This document shows positions 30,101 to 38,864 of a stretch of 64,000 nt of DNA, in pieces. The notes below the pieces were generated by a model. It did no database searches. It was not told the DNA's origin and saw only the letters and a program-made list of their open reading frames with translations. The translations under genes were made by a program, and so were the position numbers. This stretch comes from Oscillospiraceae bacterium. Its GTDB lineage: Bacteria > Bacillota > Clostridia > Oscillospirales > Oscillospiraceae. Every line of letters begins with the position of its first letter. Within the stretch, counting starts at the first letter, position 1. The stretch covers positions 38,489 to 102,488 of the forward strand of contig CAJGCI010000001.1 in NCBI GenBank assembly GCA_904501855.1, given 5' to 3'.

Positions 30101-30209
30101 TTCCGGAACCGTTCGGTCCGACAATACCGGTAATATTATTCTCAAATGTCAAAGTAGTTTTTTCAGGAAATGATTTGAATCCCTGAATTTCCAATGCTTT
30201 CAGATACAA
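27183..30209 (-). CDS. smc: Chromosome segregation protein SMC (short form)
   Basis: ATPase of the condensin-like SMC-ScpAB complex. The 1008-residue protein has Walker A GPNGSGKSN at about 31-39, a hinge domain at about 425-575, the ABC signature LLSGGEMAFVAIAL near 910, and Walker B VMDEIEAALDESN. The two coiled-coil arms (about 165-425 and 575-855) are each roughly 80-90 residues shorter than in B. subtilis SMC (1186). Heads and hinge look intact and there is no frameshift, so this is a natural short-arm form. SMC proteins of roughly this size are my recollection for Erysipelotrichia/Mollicutes. Confidence 0.95.
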   Translation of the reverse strand: MYLKALEIQGFKSFPEKTTLTFENNITGIVGPNGSGKSNISDAILWVMGEQRTKTLRGSKMEDVIFGGTEKRTPLSYAQVTLLLDNSDHLFDLDTTEVSISRRYYRSGDSEYYINKEQVRLKDVNSLLMDTGLGRDGYSVIGQGRISEIISNKSADRREVMEEAAGISRFRYRKEDAERKLQKTEENLVRVNDKIEELELQVEPLRRQSEVAKKYLQIHDVLRVKEISAWMASLDKLRDNSDAVNSSYEEAKEKLAQAHAELDALYASSDSLLERMHQKDVEADDAREKLSQVQNDISANDAERAVIDTNIRNAFASIERMKGDISNSEQRATEICEQIDNNEKLIRDLEAENIGNQEKLDSANNIIRGCDMKIQSRQATVDSLQKKQTSLQVESRSMDSRIQLLSAMEKEFQGYSNAVRTVMKEASHKVLKGIHGPVASLIKAEDQYALAIETAMGGAMQNIVVSTQNDGRSAIELLKREDAGRATFLPIDVIRGNVLKDLPTEEKGFVGLAYDLVSFDKQYDGIIANLLGRTVVAQTLADAIRMSKNNSNRLRIVTLDGQLINAGGSMTGGSYVRNAGMLSRANELERLKQDKVVIENSILKNTKELDEATSELQSVQYQRSMAVEDQISIQNMITSNVSKSSATSSAISQLKALLQAITGDSESRRNAIENEELRVAGMKQQLDSLEKKNSTLQQRLDHWKDEIKKIVDTKMDLEGKRNQTDRNVQDSNKELLNLERSVAKLEQKKIAADMEEKQLLDKLWDNYELSYTSAQEIRQPLESLQKTNKEIADLRRQLGALGTPNLGAIEEYERVSERYNFLTSQRDDIDSSKKELLVIIQDITSEMVTVFIDKFNQINKAFQETFLELFGGGKAALVLEDEDNVLDCGIEIQVQPPGKALSSISLLSGGEMAFVAIALYFAIIKVRPTPFCVMDEIEAALDESNVLRYADYMRKYSQHTQFIVITHRRGTMENTDFLYGVTMQEKGVSKVLALSMEETEKTIRAAKR

Positions 30210-30261
30210 ATGTAAAAGCTCCTCTAAATAAAATGTTTAATTAATTAAATATACTATTTTT

Positions 30262-31290
30262 TCATCCTTTTTGCAACGGAACGACCACATCCCATTCCGA
30301 AACCTGATCATCCGGAACAACACGGAAAACCGTATCAGGAAAAGATCGTTCCAGATACTCCAGATTGCATCTGCGGTTGCCAGTCATCTTTGATACAAAA
30401 GAAGATGCGACATGAAGTTCCACATGGTCGGACAGACCGCTGTTTCGAAGGATCGTTTCCGCTCTGTTCCTCATGATCCGGGAATAGACCAGTTCACCAA
30501 AAGAAGGGTGATACGCCCCTCCCGCGGCAATGCCGCCGGACAGATCATCACTGGGATTAAGACCCAGTCGGATGATGGGGATCTGTTTTTCCTGAAATAA
30601 TGGTACGATCCGGCTACATAAGCTTACAGCATCCTCCACCGTATGTTCGTTATACTTCCCTGCCTGCCAAAGATCATACAGAGGAGTATCCCGGATGATC
30701 ACAGTGGGATAGATCCGCACGCCATCCGGTTCAAGATCCGCAAGTTTGACGGCTGTCATAAGATCTTTTTCCGGGTCCGATCCCGGAAGACCGGTCATCA
30801 TCTGAAGAATAAACCGAAACCCATGTTCCCGGATCCGACGTACGGCTTCGGCGACATCTTCTGAAGTATGTCCTCTTCCGGAACGTTGCAGGACATCATC
30901 CTCCATGGACTGACACCCCAGTTCGATCGTATCAACGCCAAACTCCCGCAGCGTCTGCAGGTTGTCCGAAAAGATCGCATCCGGTCTGGTGGAACACCTT
31001 ATGGAACGGATCCATCCGGATTTTCTGTATGGCTGAACGACGGAAAGAAGTTCTCTCTGGACATTCTCCGGGATCGCCGTGAAACTTCCTCCGTAAAATG
31101 CAAGTTCATAGGGGTCGGAATCACAGTTCATATCCGTGCGGCAGCCCGCACTTTCCAGCTCATCCTTCACCATCTCCACAGTCACGGAATAATCCTGACC
31201 GGTGATGGCATTCTGATTGCAGAACACACAGTGATGAGGACATCCTAGATGAGGAATGAAGACCGGGAGGATCCTTTTTCGAGGAATCAT
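30262..31290 (-). CDS. Radical SAM protein with Elp3-like fold
   Basis: A 342-residue radical SAM enzyme. LGCPHHCVFCNQ gives the CxxxCxxC cluster-binding motif, FYGGSFTAIP is the SAM-binding GGE-like strand, and later segments (STRPDAI, LGCQSMEDDVLQRSGRGHT, GLPGSDPEKD, RIYPTVIIRDTPLYDLW) match the Elp3-like subgroup. The protein lacks the acetyltransferase domain of true Elp3, so tRNA wobble modification is possible but unproven. The start overlaps the rnc end (ATGA). It sits in the rnc-smc interval. Confidence 0.85.
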   Translation of the reverse strand: MIPRKRILPVFIPHLGCPHHCVFCNQNAITGQDYSVTVEMVKDELESAGCRTDMNCDSDPYELAFYGGSFTAIPENVQRELLSVVQPYRKSGWIRSIRCSTRPDAIFSDNLQTLREFGVDTIELGCQSMEDDVLQRSGRGHTSEDVAEAVRRIREHGFRFILQMMTGLPGSDPEKDLMTAVKLADLEPDGVRIYPTVIIRDTPLYDLWQAGKYNEHTVEDAVSLCSRIVPLFQEKQIPIIRLGLNPSDDLSGGIAAGGAYHPSFGELVYSRIMRNRAETILRNSGLSDHVELHVASSFVSKMTGNRRCNLEYLERSFPDTVFRVVPDDQVSEWDVVVPLQKG

Positions 31291-31961
31291 GACTGCACCC
31301 GTTCCATGGCGTCTCTGGCGGCAAGCTGTTCCGCTTCTTTCTTCGTTCTGCCGGTACCCTCACCGTACACTTTTCCGTCGATGAGCACGCAAAACGTAAA
31401 CCGCTTGTTATGATCGGGACCGGATTCGGAGACCTGCCGGTATTCGATGGTCTTGCCCGGAGTCTTCTGTACTTGCTCCTGCAGGAGAGTTTTCCAGTCT
31501 CCTGTCGGTGCCGTATAATCGATCTCGCTGGTAAGCACGAAATCCGAAATGAAAGATTTTGCCGGAGCATATCCTCCGTCAAGATAGATGGCTGCGATCA
31601 ATGCCTCCACAGCATCCGAAAGGATGGATGGGCGATCACGGCCTCCGGTGGATTCCTCCCCTTTTCCCAGGCGGATATAGGAACCGAGATCCAGTTTTTT
31701 TGCCACTTCATATAATGCCGTCTCGCAGACAAGTTCCGACCGGAATTTAGACATATTGCCTTCCGGGATCTCCGGTCGCTTGTTGTACAGATACTCTGCC
31801 GTGACCTGGCCCAGAATGGAATCGCCCAGAAATTCGAGACGTTCATTGTCTCCAAGGCCGAGTTTTCTGTTCTCGTTGGCGAAGGAACTGTGAGTCAGCG
31901 CGTGTTCCAGCAGTTTCTGATCTCTGAATTGATACCCGAGACGTTCCTGTAGATCCTGCAT
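31287..31961 (-). CDS. rnc: Ribonuclease III
   Basis: Cleaves double-stranded RNA in rRNA and mRNA processing. The 224-residue protein has the signature ERLEFLGDSILG near residue 40, the second acidic site (DAVEALIAAIYLDGG), and a C-terminal double-stranded RNA-binding domain. The ATG at 31961 has GAGGG five bases upstream. An in-frame GTG 15 bases upstream is less likely. It overlaps the radical SAM gene start. An acpP gene, often found between plsX and rnc, is missing here. Confidence 0.95.
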   Translation of the reverse strand: MQDLQERLGYQFRDQKLLEHALTHSSFANENRKLGLGDNERLEFLGDSILGQVTAEYLYNKRPEIPEGNMSKFRSELVCETALYEVAKKLDLGSYIRLGKGEESTGGRDRPSILSDAVEALIAAIYLDGGYAPAKSFISDFVLTSEIDYTAPTGDWKTLLQEQVQKTPGKTIEYRQVSESGPDHNKRFTFCVLIDGKVYGEGTGRTKKEAEQLAARDAMERVQS

Positions 31962-31962
31962 A

Positions 31963-32979
31963 TCAGCCCTCAGCACTGTCGATCTTCAGCAGATCGATGT
32001 TTTCTTTAACCGCATCTGTGAAACCGGACTCCGAAAATACCTTTGCCTGACGGATCGCGGCAAAGATGGCGTTCGCCTTGGAAGAACCGTGCGCCTTGAT
32101 GACCGGTTTGGAAATTCCGAGGAAAGCAGTGCCGCCGATCTCATCGGCATCCATGGCTTTCTTCATCTCTTTCAGTCCGTCTTTTACAAGCAGTGCCCCG
32201 ATCTTCGTCTTCAGACTCTTCATCAGGGATTTCTTGATCATGCCGGACATCATTTTCGCGACGCCTTCCGTTGTCTTCAGAAGAATGTTGCCGGTAAACC
32301 CGTCCGTCACGACCACGTCCACCATATCCTTGTACACGCCGGAAGCTTCCACATTACCGACGAAATTGATCCGTCCGGCATCTCCGGCCTCTTTCAGCAG
32401 AGCGAAAGTCTCATGGCGAAGAGCATCCCCTTTGGAATCTTCCGTACCGACGTTCAGAAGACCGATTCGGGGGTTGTCGATATGAAGGATCTTCTTGGCA
32501 TAGAAGCTGCCCATATAGGCAAACTGGAGGAGATATTCGGGTGTGCATTCCACATTGGCCCCGCAGTCGATGAGCAGGGTGCCTTTTTCCCCTACGGGAA
32601 GAGCCGGAGCCATGGCAGCTCTGCGGATACCGCGGATACGCTTGACGATCAGAGTCGCGCCGGTAAGAAGTGCGCCGGTGCTTCCGGCAGAAACGACGGC
32701 ATCTCCTTCGCCATCGCGGAGAAGATTCAGCGCCACGGTCATGGATGCGTCCTTTTTGCGTCGTGTCGCAGTGCTGGGATCATCTTCCATGGTGATCACC
32801 TCACGGGCATCGACCACCTTAAGATCCGTTGCTCCTTCCGCTGCAAGACAGCGCTGCACTTCCTCTTTTTTTCCTACCAGTACCACATCGACATCCAGTT
32901 CTTTCGATGCCCGTACCGCACCTTTTACGATCTCTTCCGGTGCGTTATCGCCACCCATTGCGTCAATAATTACTCGCAT
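31963..32979 (-). CDS. plsX: Phosphate acyltransferase PlsX
   Basis: Makes acyl-phosphate from acyl-ACP for phosphatidic acid synthesis. The 338-residue protein has the N-terminal DAMGGDNAPEEIVKG motif and the STGALLTGA glycine-rich segment. It overlaps the end of trmFO by 10 bases and abuts rnc. The fab genes often found downstream in Firmicutes are absent. Confidence 0.95.
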   Translation of the reverse strand: MRVIIDAMGGDNAPEEIVKGAVRASKELDVDVVLVGKKEEVQRCLAAEGATDLKVVDAREVITMEDDPSTATRRKKDASMTVALNLLRDGEGDAVVSAGSTGALLTGATLIVKRIRGIRRAAMAPALPVGEKGTLLIDCGANVECTPEYLLQFAYMGSFYAKKILHIDNPRIGLLNVGTEDSKGDALRHETFALLKEAGDAGRINFVGNVEASGVYKDMVDVVVTDGFTGNILLKTTEGVAKMMSGMIKKSLMKSLKTKIGALLVKDGLKEMKKAMDADEIGGTAFLGISKPVIKAHGSSKANAIFAAIRQAKVFSESGFTDAVKENIDLLKIDSAEG

Positions 32980-34292
32980 ATCCGAAAAACCTCCTTGTTT
33001 TTAATCGAGCTGATTGTTTCAAGCGCGCGTTTGGATAATTCCAGATTTTTATTTCTTTTCCCCTTAACACGGTAACCGAGGGGATCTATGATACCAAAAT
33101 TGATATTCATCGGCTGAAAGGGTCCGATACTTCCGTCGGAGATATAAGCTGCCAGAGCACCGATCGCGGTCGAGGACGGAAAATCCGCCGGTTCCAGTCC
33201 CAGTATATCCGCAGCAGTCTCGATTCCTGTCAGCATTCCGGATGCGGCAGATTCGATGTATCCTTCCACGCCGGTCATCTGTCCGGCAAAACGTATCCGC
33301 GGGTCGATGATCAGACGGTAATACCGATCCAGATGACCCGGAGAATCGAGATAAGTATTGCGGTGCATTACACCGTATCGGACAAACTCGGCATTTTTCA
33401 GCGCCGGGATCATGGAAAAGATCCTTTTCTGTTCCGGCCAGGTCAGATGAGTCTGAAAGCCGACAAGATTGTACAGTGTCCCGGAAAGATTATCCTTTCG
33501 AAGCTGTACTATGGCGTATGCTTCCTTTCCGGTATGCGGATCTGTCAGTCCAACCGGTTTCATCGGACCGAACCGAAGTGTGTCTTCCCCTCTTCGCGCC
33601 ATTACTTCCACGGGCATGCAGCCTTCAAAGACCTTGCTGTCTTCAAAACCGTGGGTCTCTGCCTCTTTGGCACTGACAAGTTCCCGGATGAATTCCTTGT
33701 ATTCCTGTTCGTTCATCGGACAGTTGATATAGTCCGGTGTCCCCTTGTCATAGCGGGAAGCCAGAAATGCCGAAGTCATGTCAATGGATTCCGCCGAAAC
33801 GATGGGTGCAACCGCATCGAAAAAGTGAAGGGAGAATTCCGGACAGAGATCCTGTATCTTCTCAGCCAGCGGATCACTGGTCAGAGGGCCGGAGGCAATA
33901 ATGACATTCCCCTCCGGGATCTCGGTCATCTCACGATGTTCCACTGTGATATACGGATCGTTCTCCAGATGTTCCGTGATATAACGTGAAAATCTTTCCC
34001 GGTCTACAGCAAGAGCACCGCCTGCGGGCACTTTTGTCGCGTCCGCGCTCTCCATGATCAGAGAACCCAACTGGCGCATCTCTTCCTTCAGCAGTCCGAC
34101 TGCATTGCTCAGTTCATTGGAACGAAGAGAATTGGAGCAAACCAGTTCCGCAAATAGCGGGGACTGGTGTGCCTGTGTATAATGATCCGGTTTCATATCG
34201 ACCAGTGTTACCGGAATATGACGCCGGGCAAGCTGCCAGGCACATTCGGATCCGGCCAGGCCAGCCCCTATGATGATGGTGTCATTTGTCAT
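32970..34292 (-). CDS. trmFO: Folate-dependent tRNA (uracil-54-C5-)-methyltransferase TrmFO
   Basis: Forms ribothymidine at tRNA position 54 using methylenetetrahydrofolate and FAD. The 440-residue protein has the FAD motif GAGLAGSECAWQLA at residues 9-22, then VCSNSLRSN and the C-terminal MNINFGIIDPLG motif. The start at 34292 gives a normal-length protein. The upstream in-frame ATG lies in the hairpin behind topA and is rejected. The ribosome binding site is weak (GGAGA, about 13 bases away). Confidence 0.93.
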   Translation of the reverse strand: MTNDTIIIGAGLAGSECAWQLARRHIPVTLVDMKPDHYTQAHQSPLFAELVCSNSLRSNELSNAVGLLKEEMRQLGSLIMESADATKVPAGGALAVDRERFSRYITEHLENDPYITVEHREMTEIPEGNVIIASGPLTSDPLAEKIQDLCPEFSLHFFDAVAPIVSAESIDMTSAFLASRYDKGTPDYINCPMNEQEYKEFIRELVSAKEAETHGFEDSKVFEGCMPVEVMARRGEDTLRFGPMKPVGLTDPHTGKEAYAIVQLRKDNLSGTLYNLVGFQTHLTWPEQKRIFSMIPALKNAEFVRYGVMHRNTYLDSPGHLDRYYRLIIDPRIRFAGQMTGVEGYIESAASGMLTGIETAADILGLEPADFPSSTAIGALAAYISDGSIGPFQPMNINFGIIDPLGYRVKGKRNKNLELSKRALETISSIKNKEVFRICE

Positions 34293-34322
34293 AATTCTGA
34301 ATAGTTCTCCAGAAATGTCCAT

Positions 34323-34344
34323 AGGGCGGCATGGCTGCCGCCCT
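34323..34344 (-). other. Hairpin between topA and trmFO
   Basis: AGGGCGGC and GCCGCCCT form an 8-base-pair GC stem with a 6-base loop just after the topA stop. There is no T tract, so it may pause RNA polymerase or mark RNA processing more than terminate. Confidence 0.45.
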
Positions 34345-34352
34345 GTTATTTG

Positions 34353-36533
34353 TTACTTGCTGCCCTTTCTGGTTCCAGAGGAACGCCTCTTAGTTTCGGT
34401 CTTGGAGGAAGATGCGCTTTTTCTTCTTTTGAAAGCACGGTCTTCCATAGGAACAAAGCTGGGGCATAATTCATTTTCGCACATCGGTTTTCTGCGCCCG
34501 CGTCCGTTTTTCTTGAACAGCGTCTTGCCGCAGTCCGGACATACTTCCGCCGTGGGAACGTCCCAGGTCATGAAACCGCAATCCTGTCCCCGTTCACATC
34601 CGTAATAGGTGTATCCGTTGCGTGATTTCTTCTTCAGGATACGGCTGTCGCATTTCGGACATTTTCCCGGTGTCTCTACCACCAGAGGCTTGGTAAACGT
34701 ACAGGTGGGATAATTGGGACAAGCCAGGAATTTTCCGAATTTACCGTTTTTGATAACGAGATTGGAGCCGCAGATCTCACATTTTTCCTCTGTGACTTCA
34801 TCGGGCACCTTGATTCGTTCGCCCTGCATCGCCTCTTCCGCGGACTTCAGTTCACGGTCGAATTCGTCATAGAATTCCGTGAGGACTTCATGCCATTCTT
34901 TCGTGCCGTTTTCGATCTCGTCCAGATTCTCTTCCATATGAGCGGTGAATTTCAGATCCACGATATCCGAGAAACGCTCATCCATGAGTTCAGTCACTAC
35001 CACGCCGAGATTTGTCGGCTTCAGATACTTTCCGTCCTTCTCCACATACTCCTTCGTGGTGATGTTGGAAATAATCGGAGCATAAGTCGACGGTCTTCCG
35101 ATGCCGTTCTCTTCCAGCGCCCGGATAAGAGATGCTTCGGTATAGCGGGAAGGTGGCTGAGTGAACTGCTGATCCGGGATCATGCGGTCCAGGAACACTT
35201 CCTGTCCCTTGGTGAGTTTCGGAAGAGGATACTTCGGTGCATTTTCGTCTTCCTCTCTGGAATCCGCGGACAGAACAGTATAACCGGGGAACTTCAGTTC
35301 CGAATAACTGGATTTGAAAAGATGACCGGCCGAGATGATATCCGTGGCCACATTGTCATACGTGGCATTTGCCATCTGAGAAGCGGTGAACCGTTCCCAG
35401 ATCAGACGGTAAAGACGGTACTGATCATTATTCAGATCCTTTTTTGCCTCCTCCGGCGTCAGGAATACGTCCGTTGGACGAATGGCCTCATGCGCATCCT
35501 GTGCACCGGCTTTGGACTTGTAGGTCCTCGGACCGGAGTAGTAATCATCCCCGTATCTCTGATGAATGAACGCAGCCGCGGCATTCAGTGCATCCTGCGA
35601 AAGGCGGAGAGAATCGGTTCTCATATAGGTAATAAGACCGGTAGTCCCCCTGCCGCTGACGGCAACGCCCTCATACAGCTGCTGCGCAATGGACATCGTG
35701 CGGCGGGGCGTCATGCCCAGTCTGCGGGATGCCTCCTGCTGCAAAGTGGAAGTAATGAACGGCGGGGCCGGGCTTCTCTTCTTTACACTGCGTTTCTGGC
35801 TTTCCACCAGGAACGGCTGTCCCTTGATCTCGGAAAGGACATGATTGACTTCCTCTTCCGAATGAAGCTCCTTCTTTTTGCCGTTGGTACCGTAATAACG
35901 CGCAGTAAAAGCGGTTTCCGGAGAACCGCAATTGAGAGCGGCATCCAGATTCCAGTATTCCTGCGGAACAAAATCATTGATCTCTTTCTCCCGTTCCACG
36001 ACCATCTTTGTGGCGACGGACTGAACACGACCGGCGGACAGTCCGCGGCGGATCGTCTTCCAGAGGAGCGGAGATACTTTATAGCCCACGATCCGGTCCA
36101 AAATACGACGGGTCTGCTGTGCATTCACAAGATCGATATCGATATCACGGGGCTTATCAATGCTGTCGGTAACGACTTTCTTCGTGATCTCATTGAAAGT
36201 GACTCGCTTTGCTTTCTCATCTTCCAGATTGAGAAGCTCCTTAAGATGCCAGGAAATCGCTTCGCCTTCCCGGTCCGGGTCGGTTGCGAGATATACGATG
36301 TCAGCATTTTTCGACCGTTTACGAAGGTCGGAGATCACATCCGCTCTTCCCTTGACCGGAATATAATGCGGCTCGAAATTATTCTCAATATCCACACCCA
36401 GCTTGCTCTTAGGCAGATCACGAAGGTGTCCCATGGAAGCGACTACCTTATAATCACTTCCAAGATAACGCTCTATGGTTTTTGCTTTTGCTGGTGATTC
36501 CACAATTACCAGCTTGCTACCGGCTTTTGCCAT
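34353..36533 (-). CDS. topA: DNA topoisomerase I
   Basis: Relaxes negative supercoils. The 726-residue type IA enzyme has an N-terminal TOPRIM domain (LVIVESPAKAKTIERYLG, then ATDPDREGEAISWHL with the acidic triad) and the active-site tyrosine in GLITYMRTDS. Three C-terminal four-cysteine zinc fingers follow (CEICG...CPNYPTC, CPKC...CERGQDC, CPDC...CENELC). The ATG at 36533 follows GAGGATC and a typical leader. It leads the 16 kb minus-strand block. Confidence 0.96.
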   Translation of the reverse strand: MAKAGSKLVIVESPAKAKTIERYLGSDYKVVASMGHLRDLPKSKLGVDIENNFEPHYIPVKGRADVISDLRKRSKNADIVYLATDPDREGEAISWHLKELLNLEDEKAKRVTFNEITKKVVTDSIDKPRDIDIDLVNAQQTRRILDRIVGYKVSPLLWKTIRRGLSAGRVQSVATKMVVEREKEINDFVPQEYWNLDAALNCGSPETAFTARYYGTNGKKKELHSEEEVNHVLSEIKGQPFLVESQKRSVKKRSPAPPFITSTLQQEASRRLGMTPRRTMSIAQQLYEGVAVSGRGTTGLITYMRTDSLRLSQDALNAAAAFIHQRYGDDYYSGPRTYKSKAGAQDAHEAIRPTDVFLTPEEAKKDLNNDQYRLYRLIWERFTASQMANATYDNVATDIISAGHLFKSSYSELKFPGYTVLSADSREEDENAPKYPLPKLTKGQEVFLDRMIPDQQFTQPPSRYTEASLIRALEENGIGRPSTYAPIISNITTKEYVEKDGKYLKPTNLGVVVTELMDERFSDIVDLKFTAHMEENLDEIENGTKEWHEVLTEFYDEFDRELKSAEEAMQGERIKVPDEVTEEKCEICGSNLVIKNGKFGKFLACPNYPTCTFTKPLVVETPGKCPKCDSRILKKKSRNGYTYYGCERGQDCGFMTWDVPTAEVCPDCGKTLFKKNGRGRRKPMCENELCPSFVPMEDRAFKRRKSASSSKTETKRRSSGTRKGSK

Positions 36534-36610
36534 GAATGATCCTCTCTTCTGTGTATTCGATAAAACAGGCCCCACAAAATGTAGGTGTCCATCAGTACTT
36601 TCAGTCACAA

Positions 36611-36639
36611 AATATAATTGGTAAGATTTTTGTTGTCAA
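36611..36639 (-). promoter_or_regulatory. Predicted topA promoter
   Basis: TTGACA (36634-36639) and TATATT (36611-36616) on the minus strand with a 17-base spacer and an A-rich stretch upstream (UP-element-like). Start near 36604, about 70 bases before the topA ATG. Confidence 0.75.
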
Positions 36640-36670
36640 CTTTTTTTTGCAAAGAAACGCTTTTTCCGTA

Positions 36671-37417
36671 TCATAATACGGAACGCGACATCTCCCACAT
36701 TAATATAGACGCGGCAGAAGCAGCATTCAGAGACTCCGATTCCGGATTCATGGGAATGATCACCGTTTTGTCACAGAAACGAAGCATCGATTCCGAAATG
36801 CCGTGCCCTTCACTGCCGATGACGATGGAAGAATCCTTCAGGTCCAGTTTGCGAATATCTTCGGAATCGTCCGTAAGAGCAGCGCCGAACACCGGTCTTT
36901 CCACGACAAGGGAAAGCTCCTCTGTATCTTTAACCGTAATGACATTCTGACGGAAGATCGCACCCATGGTAGCCCGCACCGTACGGGGATGGTACAGATC
37001 CGCACAGTCCCCACACAGGATCACGGCAGGGATCATCATGGCATTGGCGCAGCGAATGATCGTTCCCACATTCCCGGGATCCTGAACATTCTCCAGGATT
37101 ACCGCACGGCGGACCGTCCCGTCCGCTGCAGAAGGGATCCGGACCGAAAACAGCGGGCCGGGGCTGTTTTTCAGCGGAGAAACATAATCAAACAGATCCC
37201 CGGGCAATATCGTCTGGTCCGGGAGATCTTCAAAACCGGATTCCGGAGTTTCCTTCCAGAACACAGATGTCACCGTCCGCCCTGCTTCCAGAGCCTCCCG
37301 CAGCAGTTTGATGCCGTCACAGAGAAATACCCCCTGTTCCTTGCGGGCGGAAGAATCTCTGGACAGCAGTCTGAGATTTTGAATTATTGGATTTCTTCTT
37401 GAAGTGATATATTCCAT
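36671..37417 (-). CDS. SpoU/TrmH-family RNA 2'-O-methyltransferase
   Basis: The 248-residue knotted methyltransferase has an N-terminal substrate-binding domain (ITSRRNPIIQNLRLLS) and the three SpoU motifs: LENVQDPGNVGTIIRCANA, VIGSEGHGIS, and IPMNPESESLNAASAASI (SLN signature). The target (23S rRNA or tRNA guanosine) cannot be fixed from sequence. It lies between the pyr operon and topA, with its own candidate promoter. Confidence 0.9.
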   Translation of the reverse strand: MEYITSRRNPIIQNLRLLSRDSSARKEQGVFLCDGIKLLREALEAGRTVTSVFWKETPESGFEDLPDQTILPGDLFDYVSPLKNSPGPLFSVRIPSAADGTVRRAVILENVQDPGNVGTIIRCANAMMIPAVILCGDCADLYHPRTVRATMGAIFRQNVITVKDTEELSLVVERPVFGAALTDDSEDIRKLDLKDSSIVIGSEGHGISESMLRFCDKTVIIPMNPESESLNAASAASILMWEMSRSVL

Positions 37418-37491
37418 AAGCTACCATCAAATTGAACGACGGAACGAAAAGGACCCGTCCCGTCGATGTAATGCATTCAACCTATAATATA

Positions 37492-37518
37492 ATTATCATC
37501 ACGATGAATGCCTGTCAA
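37492..37518 (-). promoter_or_regulatory. Candidate promoter of the SpoU methyltransferase gene
   Basis: TTGACA (37513-37518) and GATAAT (37492-37497) on the minus strand with a 15-base spacer, which is shorter than usual. It lies just after the pyrI stop codon. Confidence 0.4.
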
Positions 37519-37519
37519 A

Positions 37520-37948
37520 TCATTTTTCTTTCTTATCCGCTTGTGCATCACAGTAGACGCAGCGGTATATGCCGTGTTCCCGGTCTGTCAGACGGAACAC
37601 ATGGGAGATCTCCTGTTCCACAGAAGTGATGCATCGCGGATTGCGGCAGAAGATCACATCGATCAGTGTCTCCGGAAGAGCAGGATGCATCTTTTTGACA
37701 CGTTGCCCGTCCTTGATGATATTCACCGTGATCCTCGGATCGATATAGCCAAGGATCTCATAATTGATCTTGATCTCCTCGTTTACTTTCAGGATGTCCT
37801 TTTTTCCGCACTTTCCGCTGGGAGCGTTTTTGATGAGCGCCACTTCACACTCCAGGCGGTCCAGTTTCATCTTGCTGTACAATTCCATCCCGCGGCCTGC
37901 AGGAATATGATCGATCACAACACCGTTTACTATGGTACCTATAATCAT
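37520..37948 (-). CDS. pyrI: Aspartate carbamoyltransferase regulatory chain
   Basis: Zinc-binding regulatory subunit that makes ATCase responsive to CTP and ATP. The 142-residue protein has the N-terminal nucleotide-binding fold and C-terminal zinc site with CRNPRC (near 109-114) and CVYC (near 133-136). It is the last gene of the pyr operon, one base after pyrB. PyrI is absent from Bacillus and common in Clostridia and enterics. Confidence 0.95.
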   Translation of the reverse strand: MIIGTIVNGVVIDHIPAGRGMELYSKMKLDRLECEVALIKNAPSGKCGKKDILKVNEEIKINYEILGYIDPRITVNIIKDGQRVKKMHPALPETLIDVIFCRNPRCITSVEQEISHVFRLTDREHGIYRCVYCDAQADKKEK

Positions 37949-37949
37949 C

Positions 37950-38864
37950 TTACTGCACCTCCAGCAATTTCAGGATCAGAGCCATACGAATGAACTTACC
38001 GTATAATGTCTGTCGGAAATAAACCGCACGGGGATCACTATCCACAGAAACGGAGATCTCATTAACACGGGGAAGCGGATGAAGGATCTTCATCGTCTTC
38101 TTTGCGGTAACCAGTTTCTGCGGAGTCAGGATGTAGCGGTTTTTCAGTCGGATATAATCGGCTTCGTTAAAGAAACGTTCTCTCTGAACTCGGGTCATAT
38201 ACAGAATATCCAGTTCCGGAATCACCGATTCCAGATCTTCCGTTTCCATGTATTCGATATTCTTGGGATCCAGATACTGATCTTTCACATAGTCGGGAAC
38301 TTTAAGTTCATCCGGAGAGATCAGAATGAACTTCACATTAGTATAACGGGAAAGCGCGGCAATAAGAGAATGGACAGTGCGTCCGAACTTCAGGTCACCG
38401 CAGAGGCCAACGGTGAGATTATCAAAGGTTCCGCATTCCTTGTAAATCGTCAGAAGATCCGTCAGTGTCTGCGTCGGATGATTATGTCCGCCGTCACCGG
38501 CATTGATAATGGGGACCGAGGCTTTCATGGACGCGACCAGAGGGGCACCTTCTTTCGGATGCCGCATGGCAATGATATCCGCATAGTTGCTGACGATGAT
38601 TGCCGTATCGGATACGCTCTCCCCTTTTGCTGCGGAAGAACTGTTTGCCTCAGAGAATCCGAGGCAGTTTCCTCCCAGCTCATACATCGCTGCTTCAAAG
38701 GAAAGGCGGGTACGGGTGGAGGGCTCATAGAACAGTGTCGCCAGTTTCTTGCCTTTACAGATCTCACTGTACTTTTCCGGATGATCCATGATGTCACATG
38801 CAGTGCCGATCAGATCATCGATCTCTTCCTTGGAAAGATCCAGAATGTCAATCAAACTTCTCAT
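37950..38864 (-). CDS. pyrB: Aspartate carbamoyltransferase catalytic chain
   Basis: Condenses carbamoyl phosphate and aspartate, the first committed pyrimidine step. The 304-residue protein has the carbamoyl phosphate loop [15 protein letters not shown] near residue 47 and the conserved HPTQTLTDL segment. It is paired with pyrI, so an allosteric dodecamer as in E. coli is expected. The ATG overlaps the pyrE stop. Confidence 0.96.
   Translation of the reverse strand: MRSLIDILDLSKEEIDDLIGTACDIMDHPEKYSEICKGKKLATLFYEPSTRTRLSFEAAMYELGGNCLGFSEANSSSAAKGESVSDTAIIVSNYADIIAMRHPKEGAPLVASMKASVPIINAGDGGHNHPTQTLTDLLTIYKECGTFDNLTVGLCGDLKFGRTVHSLIAALSRYTNVKFILISPDELKVPDYVKDQYLDPKNIEYMETEDLESVIPELDILYMTRVQRERFFNEADYIRLKNRYILTPQKLVTAKKTMKILHPLPRVNEISVSVDSDPRAVYFRQTLYGKFIRMALILKLLEVQ

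Noticed and set aside
34890..36497. A 535-codon plus-strand open frame across topA
   Set aside because: Antisense to topA, whose catalytic and zinc-finger motifs are unambiguous.
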